A stretch of DNA of 64,000 bases. Origin: Phocaeicola coprocola DSM 17136 (GTDB lineage Bacteria > Bacteroidota > Bacteroidia > Bacteroidales > Bacteroidaceae). Within the stretch, counting starts at the first letter, position 1; every line of letters starts with the position of its first letter. A program made the position numbers and the translations under genes. The stretch covers positions 1 to 64,000 of the forward strand of contig NZ_DS981490.1 of assembly GCF_000154845.1 (NCBI RefSeq), written 5' to 3'. Below the pieces are notes generated by a model that was given only the letters and a program-made list of their open reading frames with translations, was not told the origin of the DNA and made no database searches. Positions 55,264-64,000 of this stretch are shown here, piece after piece.

Positions 55264-56394
55264 ATGAAACATCTGAAAGAATTTGTGAAATCAGTGCCGG
55301 ATTACCGCAGGACAGACAAGGGAAACTACAAATACAAGCTGGAAGATATTCTTCTCCTTGTAATACTCGGACGGCTGGGCAAGTGTATGACAAGACCGGA
55401 TATAATCAGATTCGGCGAGCGTAATCTGAAACGCTTCCGCTCTTTAGGAATTTTGTTGGACGGTGTGCCTTCTGAACCTACGCTCTGCCGTATATTCAAA
55501 CATATTGATGATGAAGCCATGTCTGAGCGGATGTCTGAATTTACCTCCACCTTCCATGATGAGCTTGTCGGTTGTGCCGGAGACATCCTCTGTATTGACG
55601 GCAAGGCAATGAGAGGGACGGTACTTGAAAACGGACGCACCCCCGACATCGTATCCGCCTATTCCCTTGAAGGAGGTTTCACCCTTGCCACGGACATGTG
55701 TGAAGAAAAAAGCAACGAGATAACTTCCGTACCCAAACTGTTGGACAAGGTGGATGTGTCAGGATGCATAGTTACGGCAGACGCCATGTCCTTCCAGAAA
55801 GCCATCATAGATAAAATCCGGGAAAAAGGCGGTGATTTCCTTATCGAGCTGAAGGCAAACCAGAGAACTCTGCGATATGGGGTTGAGGACAATGTCGAAC
55901 TTGCAGAGCCTGTGGATGTATATTCGGAAGGCCCTTTTCTTGAACATGGCAGAATAGAGACCAGAGTATGCCGTATCTTTCGTGGAAATGACCTGATTAC
56001 GGACAGGAAAAAGTGGAATGGAAATCTGACGGTTGTCGAAATACGGACTGCAACGGAGAGAAAATCTGATGGTCAGAAATCTTCCGAGAGGAGGTTCTAT
56101 GTCTCCAGTTTTCACGGAAGTGCCAGGCGGCTGAGTACAATAGCCAGAATGCATTGGGCAATAGAAAGCATGCACTGGGACCTTGACCGCAACCTGAGGC
56201 AGGACTTCATCAGGCGGAATAGTGCAAGGTCCGCCAGAAACCTTGACACGATACAGAGGATAGTACTGGCAATACTTTCTATATGGAAAGGTAAAAGGAA
56301 AAAGCTCTCCGACAAGGCTAAGGGAACGGCCGAACTTATTAGAGAACTTTCTTTGGACTTTACCGCAATGATACATATGCTGGATCAAAAATGA
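55264..56394 (+). CDS. ISAs1-family transposase
   Basis: A 376-residue DDE transposase, intact. N-terminal DDE_Tnp_1-associated part (YRRTDKGNYKYKLEDILLLV). Catalytic segments: CIDGKAMRG (first Asp), VTADAMSFQK (second Asp) and RMHWAIESMHWDLDRN (Glu region). The C-terminal ED motif of relatives is QD here (LRQDFIRR). It is the only gene of the element and has a strong in-frame start. A 234-residue antisense ORF on the other strand is a shadow. Confidence 0.9.
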   Translation: MKHLKEFVKSVPDYRRTDKGNYKYKLEDILLLVILGRLGKCMTRPDIIRFGERNLKRFRSLGILLDGVPSEPTLCRIFKHIDDEAMSERMSEFTSTFHDELVGCAGDILCIDGKAMRGTVLENGRTPDIVSAYSLEGGFTLATDMCEEKSNEITSVPKLLDKVDVSGCIVTADAMSFQKAIIDKIREKGGDFLIELKANQRTLRYGVEDNVELAEPVDVYSEGPFLEHGRIETRVCRIFRGNDLITDRKKWNGNLTVVEIRTATERKSDGQKSSERRFYVSSFHGSARRLSTIARMHWAIESMHWDLDRNLRQDFIRRNSARSARNLDTIQRIVLAILSIWKGKRKKLSDKAKGTAELIRELSLDFTAMIHMLDQK

Positions 56395-56541
56395 GATAAT
56401 TTGTAATTTCAGAGGATTCGTAACGTTTTGGGTATCAATCATAACAAAATCCCTACTTCCCATAAGAAGTGGGTGGGGGAATTATGTGCCTTTATCTAAG
56501 CTTAAATGAAAGAGCCGTGTATTAAATGAGGATATGTCAAT

Positions 56542-58650
<2,109 letters not shown>

Positions 58651-58652
58651 TT

Positions 58653-59333
58653 ATGAGAATAGATATTATAACTGTTTTGCCAGAAATGATAGAAGGTTTT
58701 TTTAATTGTTCTATCATGAGCCGTGCACAAAAGAAAGGTATTGCAGAGATACACATACATAACCTGCGTGATTATGCTTACGACCGCTACCGTAAGGTGG
58801 ATGATTATCCTTTTGGAGGATGTGCGGGAATGGTTATGAAAATTGAACCTATAGACCGTTGTATCTCGGCTTTAAAAGCTGAGCGTCATTACGATGAAGT
58901 TATTTTTACAACTCCCGATGGCGAGCAGTTTAACCAGAAAATGGCGAACACACTTTCCATGAGCGAGAATCTGATTATTCTTTGCGGACACTTTAAAGGC
59001 ATAGACTATCGTATTCGCGAACATTTCATTACGAAGGAAATCAGTATCGGAGATTACGTGCTGACTGGAGGTGAACTGGCAGCAGCCGTAATATCGGATG
59101 CTATCGTGCGAATTATTCCTGGCGTCATTTCCGACGAACAGTCAGCCTTATCAGATTCGTTTCAAGATAATTTACTGGCTCCTCCAGTGTACACCCGTCC
59201 GGCTGAATATAATGGTTGGAAAGTTCCTGATGTCCTTTTGTCTGGGCATGAGGCTAAGATTCGTGAATGGGAATTTCAGCAGTCACTGGAGCGTACACAG
59301 CGTCTGAGACCAGATTTGCTGGAAGATAAATAA
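58653..59333 (+). CDS. trmD: tRNA (guanine(37)-N1)-methyltransferase
   Basis: A 226-residue SPOUT-class methyltransferase. The trefoil-knot SAM site is in [14 protein letters not shown] and [30 protein letters not shown]-type and [10 protein letters not shown] segments are family-typical. It methylates G37 of tRNAs with G36. It stands alone here, not next to rpsP or rimM as in many bacteria. Confidence 0.95.
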   Translation: MRIDIITVLPEMIEGFFNCSIMSRAQKKGIAEIHIHNLRDYAYDRYRKVDDYPFGGCAGMVMKIEPIDRCISALKAERHYDEVIFTTPDGEQFNQKMANTLSMSENLIILCGHFKGIDYRIREHFITKEISIGDYVLTGGELAAAVISDAIVRIIPGVISDEQSALSDSFQDNLLAPPVYTRPAEYNGWKVPDVLLSGHEAKIREWEFQQSLERTQRLRPDLLEDK

Positions 59334-59422
59334 GAATCCTCTTATATAGGATAACATGAATAGTTGTATGTCGTGATATTGCATAATATTCGGATGTTGT
59401 TTTATAGTAAATAAAAAAGATA

Positions 59423-59476
59423 ATAATAAAGGAAGAGTTTTTGGGTGTTGAATAATCCAGACTCTTCCTTTATTAT
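59423..59476 (+). terminator. Terminator after trmD
   Basis: ATAATAAAGGAAGAGT (59423-59438) pairs perfectly with ACTCTTCCTTTATTAT (59461-59476). The T-rich tail is modest. It lies about 90 nt after the trmD stop. Confidence 0.7.
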
Positions 59477-59599
59477 ATTCAGAAATCCTAATTCCTCATC
59501 TACTAATTTGTTCTTTGTATTAAGATCCAGTTTCCTTCTTAAAATAATAGCTCTATAATCTGCGCAAATACCACAGTTTTCACTCCTGCATTAGGGAAA

Positions 59600-60037
59600 T
59601 CATAGTACAGACATTTCAATATTCTTTTCCTTTAATAATTCAATCAGTCTTTTTGCATTCTCAGTATATAAGTAGACTTTCTTTCCTTTCTGATCAGTCA
59701 GAGATACATTATACCACCCACGAAGAAGATGAAACTTCGCAGATGCATGACAATCTGCTTTTATGATATTTTGTAAAATCAGGGTTTTCACTATGACATG
59801 TGGAGTCCGTATCTGTAAGATACCATTCATTAAAGAATAATAGGTACGGCTGTGCATCCAACTTATAACTATTCCTATTACAATGTAGGATGAATAATGG
59901 CATAGAAGGCTGGAGTCTTCTTCAGGAGATTGGGTAATTATATTCAGTATATAATAGAATGCCAATCCTCCAAGAAGCCACAGTAAGGCTATGTAACCTC
60001 CATAAACCAATCTGTTTTTAACCTTGAAGTTTTCCAT
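59600..60037 (-). CDS. Two-helix membrane protein with a PH-like C-terminal domain
   Basis: A 145-residue protein. Two transmembrane helices (residues of about 12-35 and 50-65), then a soluble beta-rich part (HVIVKTLILQNIIKADCHAS ... GWYNVSLTDQKGKKVYLYTE) resembling bacterial PH-like domains. No catalytic motif. Downstream partner of an exported 113-residue protein, 25 nt apart. Function unknown. Confidence 0.55.
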   Translation of the reverse strand: MENFKVKNRLVYGGYIALLWLLGGLAFYYILNIITQSPEEDSSLLCHYSSYIVIGIVISWMHSRTYYSLMNGILQIRTPHVIVKTLILQNIIKADCHASAKFHLLRGWYNVSLTDQKGKKVYLYTENAKRLIELLKEKNIEMSVL

Positions 60038-60062
60038 ACTGTGTCAATTTATAAATATAATA

Positions 60063-60404
60063 TTAATTCATATCCGTTGGGATGTCGATATATTTATCTT
60101 CGCCGTTGATGCAGAATTTCAGACGAGAATTTTCCAACTTGGATAGCTTTTTGAATTTTACGATAACTGTTGTTGTATCTCCAAATTGGGCATCCACGTG
60201 TTTGGCTTTATAAGTTTTACCATTGTCACATTCGAGCATGATATTTTCTATGCCGAGCCCGTTATTACTATCTTTATCGTCTGAAGTAAGTGTAAAGATA
60301 ACTGTGGTTTTTCCTCCTTTATTTGAAAGGCTGACGAAATGAGGCTCAGCAAATGCAATAATTGCCATCAGAAGAAGCGAAAGAAAAGATATTGCTTTTT
60401 TCAT
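60063..60404 (-). CDS. Small exported protein of unknown function
   Basis: A 113-residue protein with a clear signal peptide (MKKAISFLSLLLMAIIAFAE). The mature part is a beta-rich, lysine-containing domain of about 92 residues with no motif I recognise. It looks like a periplasmic or surface protein. It is followed by the PH-like membrane protein, so the two are probably co-transcribed. Confidence 0.6.
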   Translation of the reverse strand: MKKAISFLSLLLMAIIAFAEPHFVSLSNKGGKTTVIFTLTSDDKDSNNGLGIENIMLECDNGKTYKAKHVDAQFGDTTTVIVKFKKLSKLENSRLKFCINGEDKYIDIPTDMN

Positions 60405-61173
60405 TGGTAATGTAATTTAAGGGTTATTACTTTTATCTTCTCTATACTCACAAATATAAAGTTTTTTGTCGGATTAGCCAAATGAATTGAATGGTTATGT
60501 ATGACGTATAAATATCTTTACTTTTCAATATCTGACAAGTGACTTAAACTCCATCCCGATATAAGGGCAGGATTCTTTGCTTTTACTTGTATCGGAATAT
60601 TCTACTGTATTGAGAAATGGTGCCCGATTGGTAGTGTTCGGTTGAATACAAATCTGACATTAGAAAAAAGTTCTGTGTATTGTTGGTTCGATGTAGAACA
60701 GAAACCGGCAGGCAGAGTGAAAAGCCATAAGAATTCCCAATTCACCTTTCAGCTTGTTGTTGAATTTTCTATGTTGAATGGCAAATATAGAGAGTGCCCA
60801 AAGGAATTCCGAAGCGTTGTACATTGAGCGGGGAATAAACTTAATTAAATATTTTTTATTATAAGTGGATATGAGAAAAGTATGGGCTCTGTTGTATTTC
60901 TTAAAAGAACATATGAAATAAGGGTATGTATCTATCAGGCAGCTTACGAGAATACGCTTGTTCGCTTTATTCAAGGAGTACTACTTGTACACGACGTCTG
61001 TTTCCGGATTTGCTGAAAGAGAAATAATTTTACATTTTATATCGAAAGGAAGAAAAGAAGAATAATTCATTTTCCCATATATACGAAGAAGAACTATATA
61101 CATTCTCTTTTCAATGTACATAGTTCTTCTTGTTAGTTAAATAGCTTTATAGAGTATCTGATGTAAAAATATT
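60405..61173. other. 769-nt stretch without a convincing gene
   Basis: Only short, low-quality open frames are present. On the minus strand, 60967-61017 reads SKSGNRRRVQVVLLE then stop, which resembles an OmpA-family C-terminus and might be a remnant. A terminator hairpin lies at 61087-61130. I see nothing else. Confidence 0.5.
61087..61130. terminator. Hairpin downstream of pyrD
   Basis: AGAAGAACTATATACATT (61087-61104) pairs with its complement at 61113-61130 with one G-U. U-tracts are weak on both sides. It probably ends the pyrK-pyrD transcript. Confidence 0.65.
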
Positions 61174-62085
61174 TTAAACTTCTAAAGCTCCGATAATTTC
61201 GCGTACAGATGAGTATCCATGACGTTCCAGATAGTCGTTGATGCCATCGACCACTTTAACTGTAATAGCAGGGTCGATAAAGTTTGCAGTTCCTATCTGA
61301 ATAGCAGTAGCACCTGCCAGCAAGAACTCAACAGCATCTTTCCAGTTCATGATACCACCTAGTCCTACTACTGGAGTCTTTACAGCTTTAGCTACCTGCC
61401 AAACCATTCTCAAGGCAATTGGTTTTACGGCAGCACCGCTCATACCACCTGTTACTGTTGATAAGATAGGTTTACGCTTTTCAGCATCGATAGCCATTCC
61501 CAGTAAAGTATTGATGAGTGATACACTGTCGGCTCCGGCTCCTTCTGCAGCTCGTGCTATTTCTGTAATGTCGGTTACGTTTGGAGAGAGTTTTACGATC
61601 AGTGTTTTGTGATATACCTTACGTACTGCACTGACTACTTCGGCTGCGCCATGCGCTGTAACGCCGAATGCCATACCACCTTGTTTTACGTTCGGGCAGG
61701 AAATATTCAGCTCGATGGCCGGGATATTGTCCAGTTCATTAATTATGCTTGCTGTTTCAGCGTAGTCTTCCACTTGTGAACCTGAAACGTTTACAATCAT
61801 ATTTGTGCGTATATCCTTAATCTGCGGATAGATGTGGTCTACAAAGTAATGTACACCTTTGTTTTGCAATCCTACGGCGTTCAGCATACCCATAGGAGTT
61901 TCTGCCATACGCGGATACGGATTACCTTCGCGATGATGTAGTGTTGTACCTTTTACAATGATACCGCCAATCTTTTCCAGGTCTACAAAGTCCTGAAATT
62001 CTAGTCCATATCCAAATGTACCCGATGCTGTCATCACCGGATTCGACATTTCTAATTTACCGATGTTTACACTTAAATCTGCCAT
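61174..62085 (-). CDS. pyrD: Dihydroorotate dehydrogenase B, catalytic subunit
   Basis: A 303-residue class 1B enzyme that oxidises dihydroorotate to orotate with FMN. It has [11 protein letters not shown], the active-site cysteine in [12 protein letters not shown], and [19 protein letters not shown]. It needs the PyrK partner, encoded immediately upstream with a 13-nt overlap, so the pair is co-translated. NAD-linked type 1B fits a strict anaerobe. Confidence 0.94.
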   Translation of the reverse strand: MADLSVNIGKLEMSNPVMTASGTFGYGLEFQDFVDLEKIGGIIVKGTTLHHREGNPYPRMAETPMGMLNAVGLQNKGVHYFVDHIYPQIKDIRTNMIVNVSGSQVEDYAETASIINELDNIPAIELNISCPNVKQGGMAFGVTAHGAAEVVSAVRKVYHKTLIVKLSPNVTDITEIARAAEGAGADSVSLINTLLGMAIDAEKRKPILSTVTGGMSGAAVKPIALRMVWQVAKAVKTPVVGLGGIMNWKDAVEFLLAGATAIQIGTANFIDPAITVKVVDGINDYLERHGYSSVREIIGALEV

Positions 62086-62849
62086 AATAGTTTCTTTATA
62101 TTAAATACAGGACCTTCTTTACAAACACATACATGACCTTCATCGGTCTTTTCTACGCAGCACAGACAGGCTCCGACGCCGCATGCCATGGTATTTTCCA
62201 AAGATACTTCACATTCAATATTGTTAGCTTTGGCATATTTGGCTACAGCTACCATCATTGGTTTGGGACCACAAGTGTAAATCATATCAAACTTATTGTC
62301 TTTCAGAACACTGTGCATTGTCACATAACCTTTTTCTCCCATACTTCCGTCTTCAGTAGTGGTATATACATCGCCGAACTGCTCGAACTGTTCCAGTTGC
62401 AGCAGATCGTTCTTAGAACGTGCACCCAATAGGAAAGTCGGCTTGCAGCCCATCTTCAGCAATGCTTCACCCAGATAAAGCATCGGAGCAGTACCCACGC
62501 CACCACCTACTAAAAGAACTTTTCTGTCAGGATTTTCCGGCATAGAGAACCCGTTTCCTAATGGCAATACTACATTTACTATATCACCTTCTTTTACAGT
62601 AGCCAGTTTACGTGTGCCATCACCAACGAGTTGTACAAGAAACCACACCTCGTTGGTCTTTCTGTCTACATAATTAATAGAAATGGGACGCCGAAGGAAG
62701 GTTGTATTTGAACCGTCAATACGAATTTCGGCGAACTGCCCCGGAAGCATATCCGGTAGCGGAGCGGACTGAGTCAGCTTAATCAGAACATAGTTTGCAT
62801 GTAAACGTATGTTCTCTGTTACTGTCAAATCTAATATGTATTTTTTCAT
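62073..62849 (-). CDS. pyrK: Dihydroorotate dehydrogenase B, electron transfer subunit
   Basis: A 258-residue FAD/2Fe-2S protein. FAD and NAD binding: [13 protein letters not shown] and [19 protein letters not shown]. The iron-sulfur cysteines are in [14 protein letters not shown] and HVCVCKEGP. It passes electrons from PyrD to NAD. Its ATG directly follows a TTTTT run that ends a strong hairpin containing its own promoter. Confidence 0.93.
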   Translation of the reverse strand: MKKYILDLTVTENIRLHANYVLIKLTQSAPLPDMLPGQFAEIRIDGSNTTFLRRPISINYVDRKTNEVWFLVQLVGDGTRKLATVKEGDIVNVVLPLGNGFSMPENPDRKVLLVGGGVGTAPMLYLGEALLKMGCKPTFLLGARSKNDLLQLEQFEQFGDVYTTTEDGSMGEKGYVTMHSVLKDNKFDMIYTCGPKPMMVAVAKYAKANNIECEVSLENTMACGVGACLCCVEKTDEGHVCVCKEGPVFNIKKLLWQI

Positions 62850-62853
62850 AAAA

Positions 62854-62902
62854 ACTAGGGTAAATTCGTTTTGTTTTGCAAAGATAACGAATTTACCCTA
62901 GT
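62854..62902 (-). promoter_or_regulatory. 17-bp inverted repeat with the pyrK promoter in its loop
   Basis: ACTAGGGTAAATTCGTT (62854-62870) pairs perfectly with 62886-62902 across a 15-nt loop. The minus-strand -7 element TATCTTTG (62886-62879) is in the loop, and TTTTT and then ATG follow the second arm. For an mRNA from the upstream regulator gene the whole forms a terminator; for pyrK mRNA only the second arm is present. Confidence 0.75.
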
Positions 62903-62993
62903 ATCTTTCTTTTGGTTATGGGAAAGTCCCTGATTCTATCTAAATAAATTATCCGATAATAAGCTGTACTTTTATCCGGATATAAAGATTTTA

Positions 62994-63446
62994 TTAGTTT
63001 TTTTCAGGTTTGAATACCTGATACGTACCATTATCGAAGAAAATTCTTATTTCAGTGATTTTTGGGTGAGGCTTTTCTATGTATCTAATTTCCTCACGTA
63101 CAGATTCTTTAGGTGTATAAGCAGGCGTTTCTGATACATTTTCCTTGCGAAAATCAAAAAGAATTGGGCTCTCGGTCGATTTTTCGGGATTCTCAAAGCC
63201 TTGTGTGTACTGAGGTGTTGCAGTGTCTGGCGTATTTTCACCTTCCATTTCACCTTCTCCGTATAGTAACCATTCAATGTTAACATATGGACAAGCTTTA
63301 TGGATACGCATAACAACATCAAGGCTTGGTTTATTTCTGCCATTGAATATATGCGATAGTGAAGATGTGGAAATCCCAATCTTTTCGGCAAACTCGGCAT
63401 TACTCAAGCCTTCTTTCTGCATGATTTGTATAATACGGTCCTTCAT
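62994..63446 (-). CDS. XRE-family helix-turn-helix regulator
   Basis: A 150-residue protein from the ATG at 63446. Residues of about 2-58 are an HTH_XRE fold (IIQIMQKEGLSNAEFAEKIG, ISTSSLSHIFNGRNKPSLD). The C-terminal two-thirds (ENTPDTATPQYTQGFENPEK...) is low complexity and ends in a short strand (ITEIRIFFDNGTYQVFKP). This looks like the phage-repressor-like regulators of Bacteroides. Its promoter has a consensus -33/-7. The nearby motif array could be its target, though that is inference. Confidence 0.82.
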   Translation of the reverse strand: MKDRIIQIMQKEGLSNAEFAEKIGISTSSLSHIFNGRNKPSLDVVMRIHKACPYVNIEWLLYGEGEMEGENTPDTATPQYTQGFENPEKSTESPILFDFRKENVSETPAYTPKESVREEIRYIEKPHPKITEIRIFFDNGTYQVFKPEKN

Positions 63447-63477
63447 TAACAAATGGAATAGATTATTTATCTGTTTA

Positions 63478-63509
63478 CAAAGGTAATGTTTTATGTTTTC
63501 TTTTGCAAA
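63478..63509 (-). promoter_or_regulatory. Promoter of the XRE regulator
   Basis: Minus strand TTTG (63509-63506), 20-nt spacer, TACCTTTG (63485-63478). Full consensus. A short leader of about 25 nt leads to the ATG at 63446. Confidence 0.75.
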
Positions 63510-64000
63510 TTTACATATATAAAAGTTAGAAACAAAAGTGATTTATAAATGTAAATACTGGATGTGCTTTTTAGTATTTACGAATGTAAATTGCTTGATA
63601 TAATGTAAAGTAATTACTTTAATATAATGGCATATTCTTCTGATTAATAAATAATTATTATAGTAAAATACATTTGTTTTACCAAGATACTGCTCTTTTA
63701 TTAAAACAAATGTAAATTTGTTAAAGCTTTTCTTGGAAAATGAATAGTAAAATACTGGTTTTTACTATATTCCATAGTATAATTATTTAATGAATAATCA
63801 CTCGTTTACATATAGAATTGTATACAAAACAAATGGCTCTCCCCTCTCCTATTCAGGCATTTATCTCTAATACATCTATACTTATGTACTTTTGTGTGGC
63901 GGTTTACAAATGTGTTTATTACATTTGTTTACAAAAATACTCAAACAATTGTAAATAGAGATTATTTATTATATACTAGCTTCCTTTAATGACCAAGTTT
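63486..64000. promoter_or_regulatory. AT-rich array of ACAAATGT/ACATTTGT motifs
   Basis: About 515 nt without a gene. Inverted pairs of a TTTACAAATGT-like motif occur at 63669-63681 with 63702-63714 (13 bp perfect), 63705-63722 (AACAAAT-GTAA-ATTTGTT) and 63906-63928 (ACAAATGT, 7 nt, ACATTTGT). Other palindromes: TAAAGTAATTACTTTA (63606-63621) and ATAGTAAAA/TTTTACTAT (63744-63768). A -7-like TACTTTTG lies at 63887-63894 on +. The region looks like an operator array for a rightward gene beyond the window. Confidence 0.55.

Larger units (their letters stand above)
54975..56528 (+). mobile_element. Intact ISAs1-type insertion sequence with 9-bp target duplication
   Basis: The element spans 54984-56519 (1,536 bp) with perfect 18-bp terminal inverted repeats (CACGGCTCTTTCATTTAA ... 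its complement). It is flanked by the direct repeat TATTAAATG at 54975-54983 and 56520-56528, a target-site duplication of the length expected for ISAs1. The perfect duplication suggests recent transposition. It landed between ligA and dapA without disrupting either gene. The left end holds a promoter-like element and several hairpins. Confidence 0.92.

Noticed and set aside
55759-56463. 234-residue open frame antisense to the transposase
   Set aside because: A shadow of the transposase reading frame with no start signal or recognisable domain.
60660-60974. 104-residue minus-strand open frame in the gene-free stretch
   Set aside because: No ribosome-binding site, promoter or recognisable domain; codon use looks random.

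Overview
The window looks like a chromosomal segment from a member of the Bacteroidaceae (Bacteroides/Phocaeicola type). The base composition is moderately AT-rich. Promoters fit the Bacteroidota pattern (TTTG, 19-20 nt, TAnnTTTG), most start codons lack a strong Shine-Dalgarno, and there are lineage-typical genes: serine palmitoyltransferase, the Bat operon, a Bacteroidota-specific ribosomal protein beside L28/L33, a type Vd patatin and a Tgt without zinc cysteines. Genus and species are inferred from gene content, not from a marker search.

Layout. 0.1-6.2 kb: an envelope cluster on + (TonB-receptor-like barrel, two small exported proteins, a lipoprotein and a PagL-like lipid A deacylase). 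6.2-10.6 kb: a serine-type sulfatase with a frameshifted signal-peptide start, then a minus-strand serB-helicase pair in which the DEAD-box helicase is split by a one-base insertion. 10.8-18.4 kb: a cysteine-less thioredoxin-like protein, the minus-strand lon-tgt-LptF/G operon, a tRNA methyltransferase and a DAGK-type lipid kinase. 18.6-25.3 kb: serine palmitoyltransferase, a 37-aa microprotein, a DUF2148 ferredoxin, a Cof phosphatase, MgtC, a winged-helix protein, map, tsaD and a CinA-C protein. 25.4-29.9 kb: rpmB-rpmG-DUF4295, ftsY-rimO-HU and an HU/transmembrane/LysM fusion.

30-39.3 kb is one long + strand Bat (aerotolerance) operon: MoxR, DUF58, a BatD-like membrane protein, BatA, BatB, BatC, BatD, BatE, then a PAP2 phosphatase. 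39.4-42.2 kb has a small DNA-binding protein, a DUF2007-USP-USP protein, an ORF-less group II intron lying directly behind a terminator, and five tandem tRNA-Arg(ACG) genes. 42.2-54.9 kb has the type Vd patatin, htpG and clpC on minus, gyrA and a TPR protein on +, and dapA on minus. An intact ISAs1-type element (9-bp target duplication) sits between ligA and dapA. 56.5-63.5 kb has ligA, trmD, two small envelope proteins, a roughly 770-bp stretch without a convincing gene, pyrK-pyrD and an XRE-type regulator. The last 500 bp are very AT-rich and full of repeated ACAAATGT/ACATTTGT motifs that look like an operator array for a gene beyond the edge.

Most of the window is housekeeping: proteostasis (lon, clpC, htpG), tRNA and ribosome modification, DNA topology and repair, and pyrimidine and lysine synthesis. 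The least explained items are the HU-LysM membrane fusion, the RT-less intron, the promoter embedded in a terminator loop ahead of pyrK, the terminal motif array and the two single-base frameshifts. No CRISPR array, prophage, antiphage island or polysaccharide-utilisation locus is visible.
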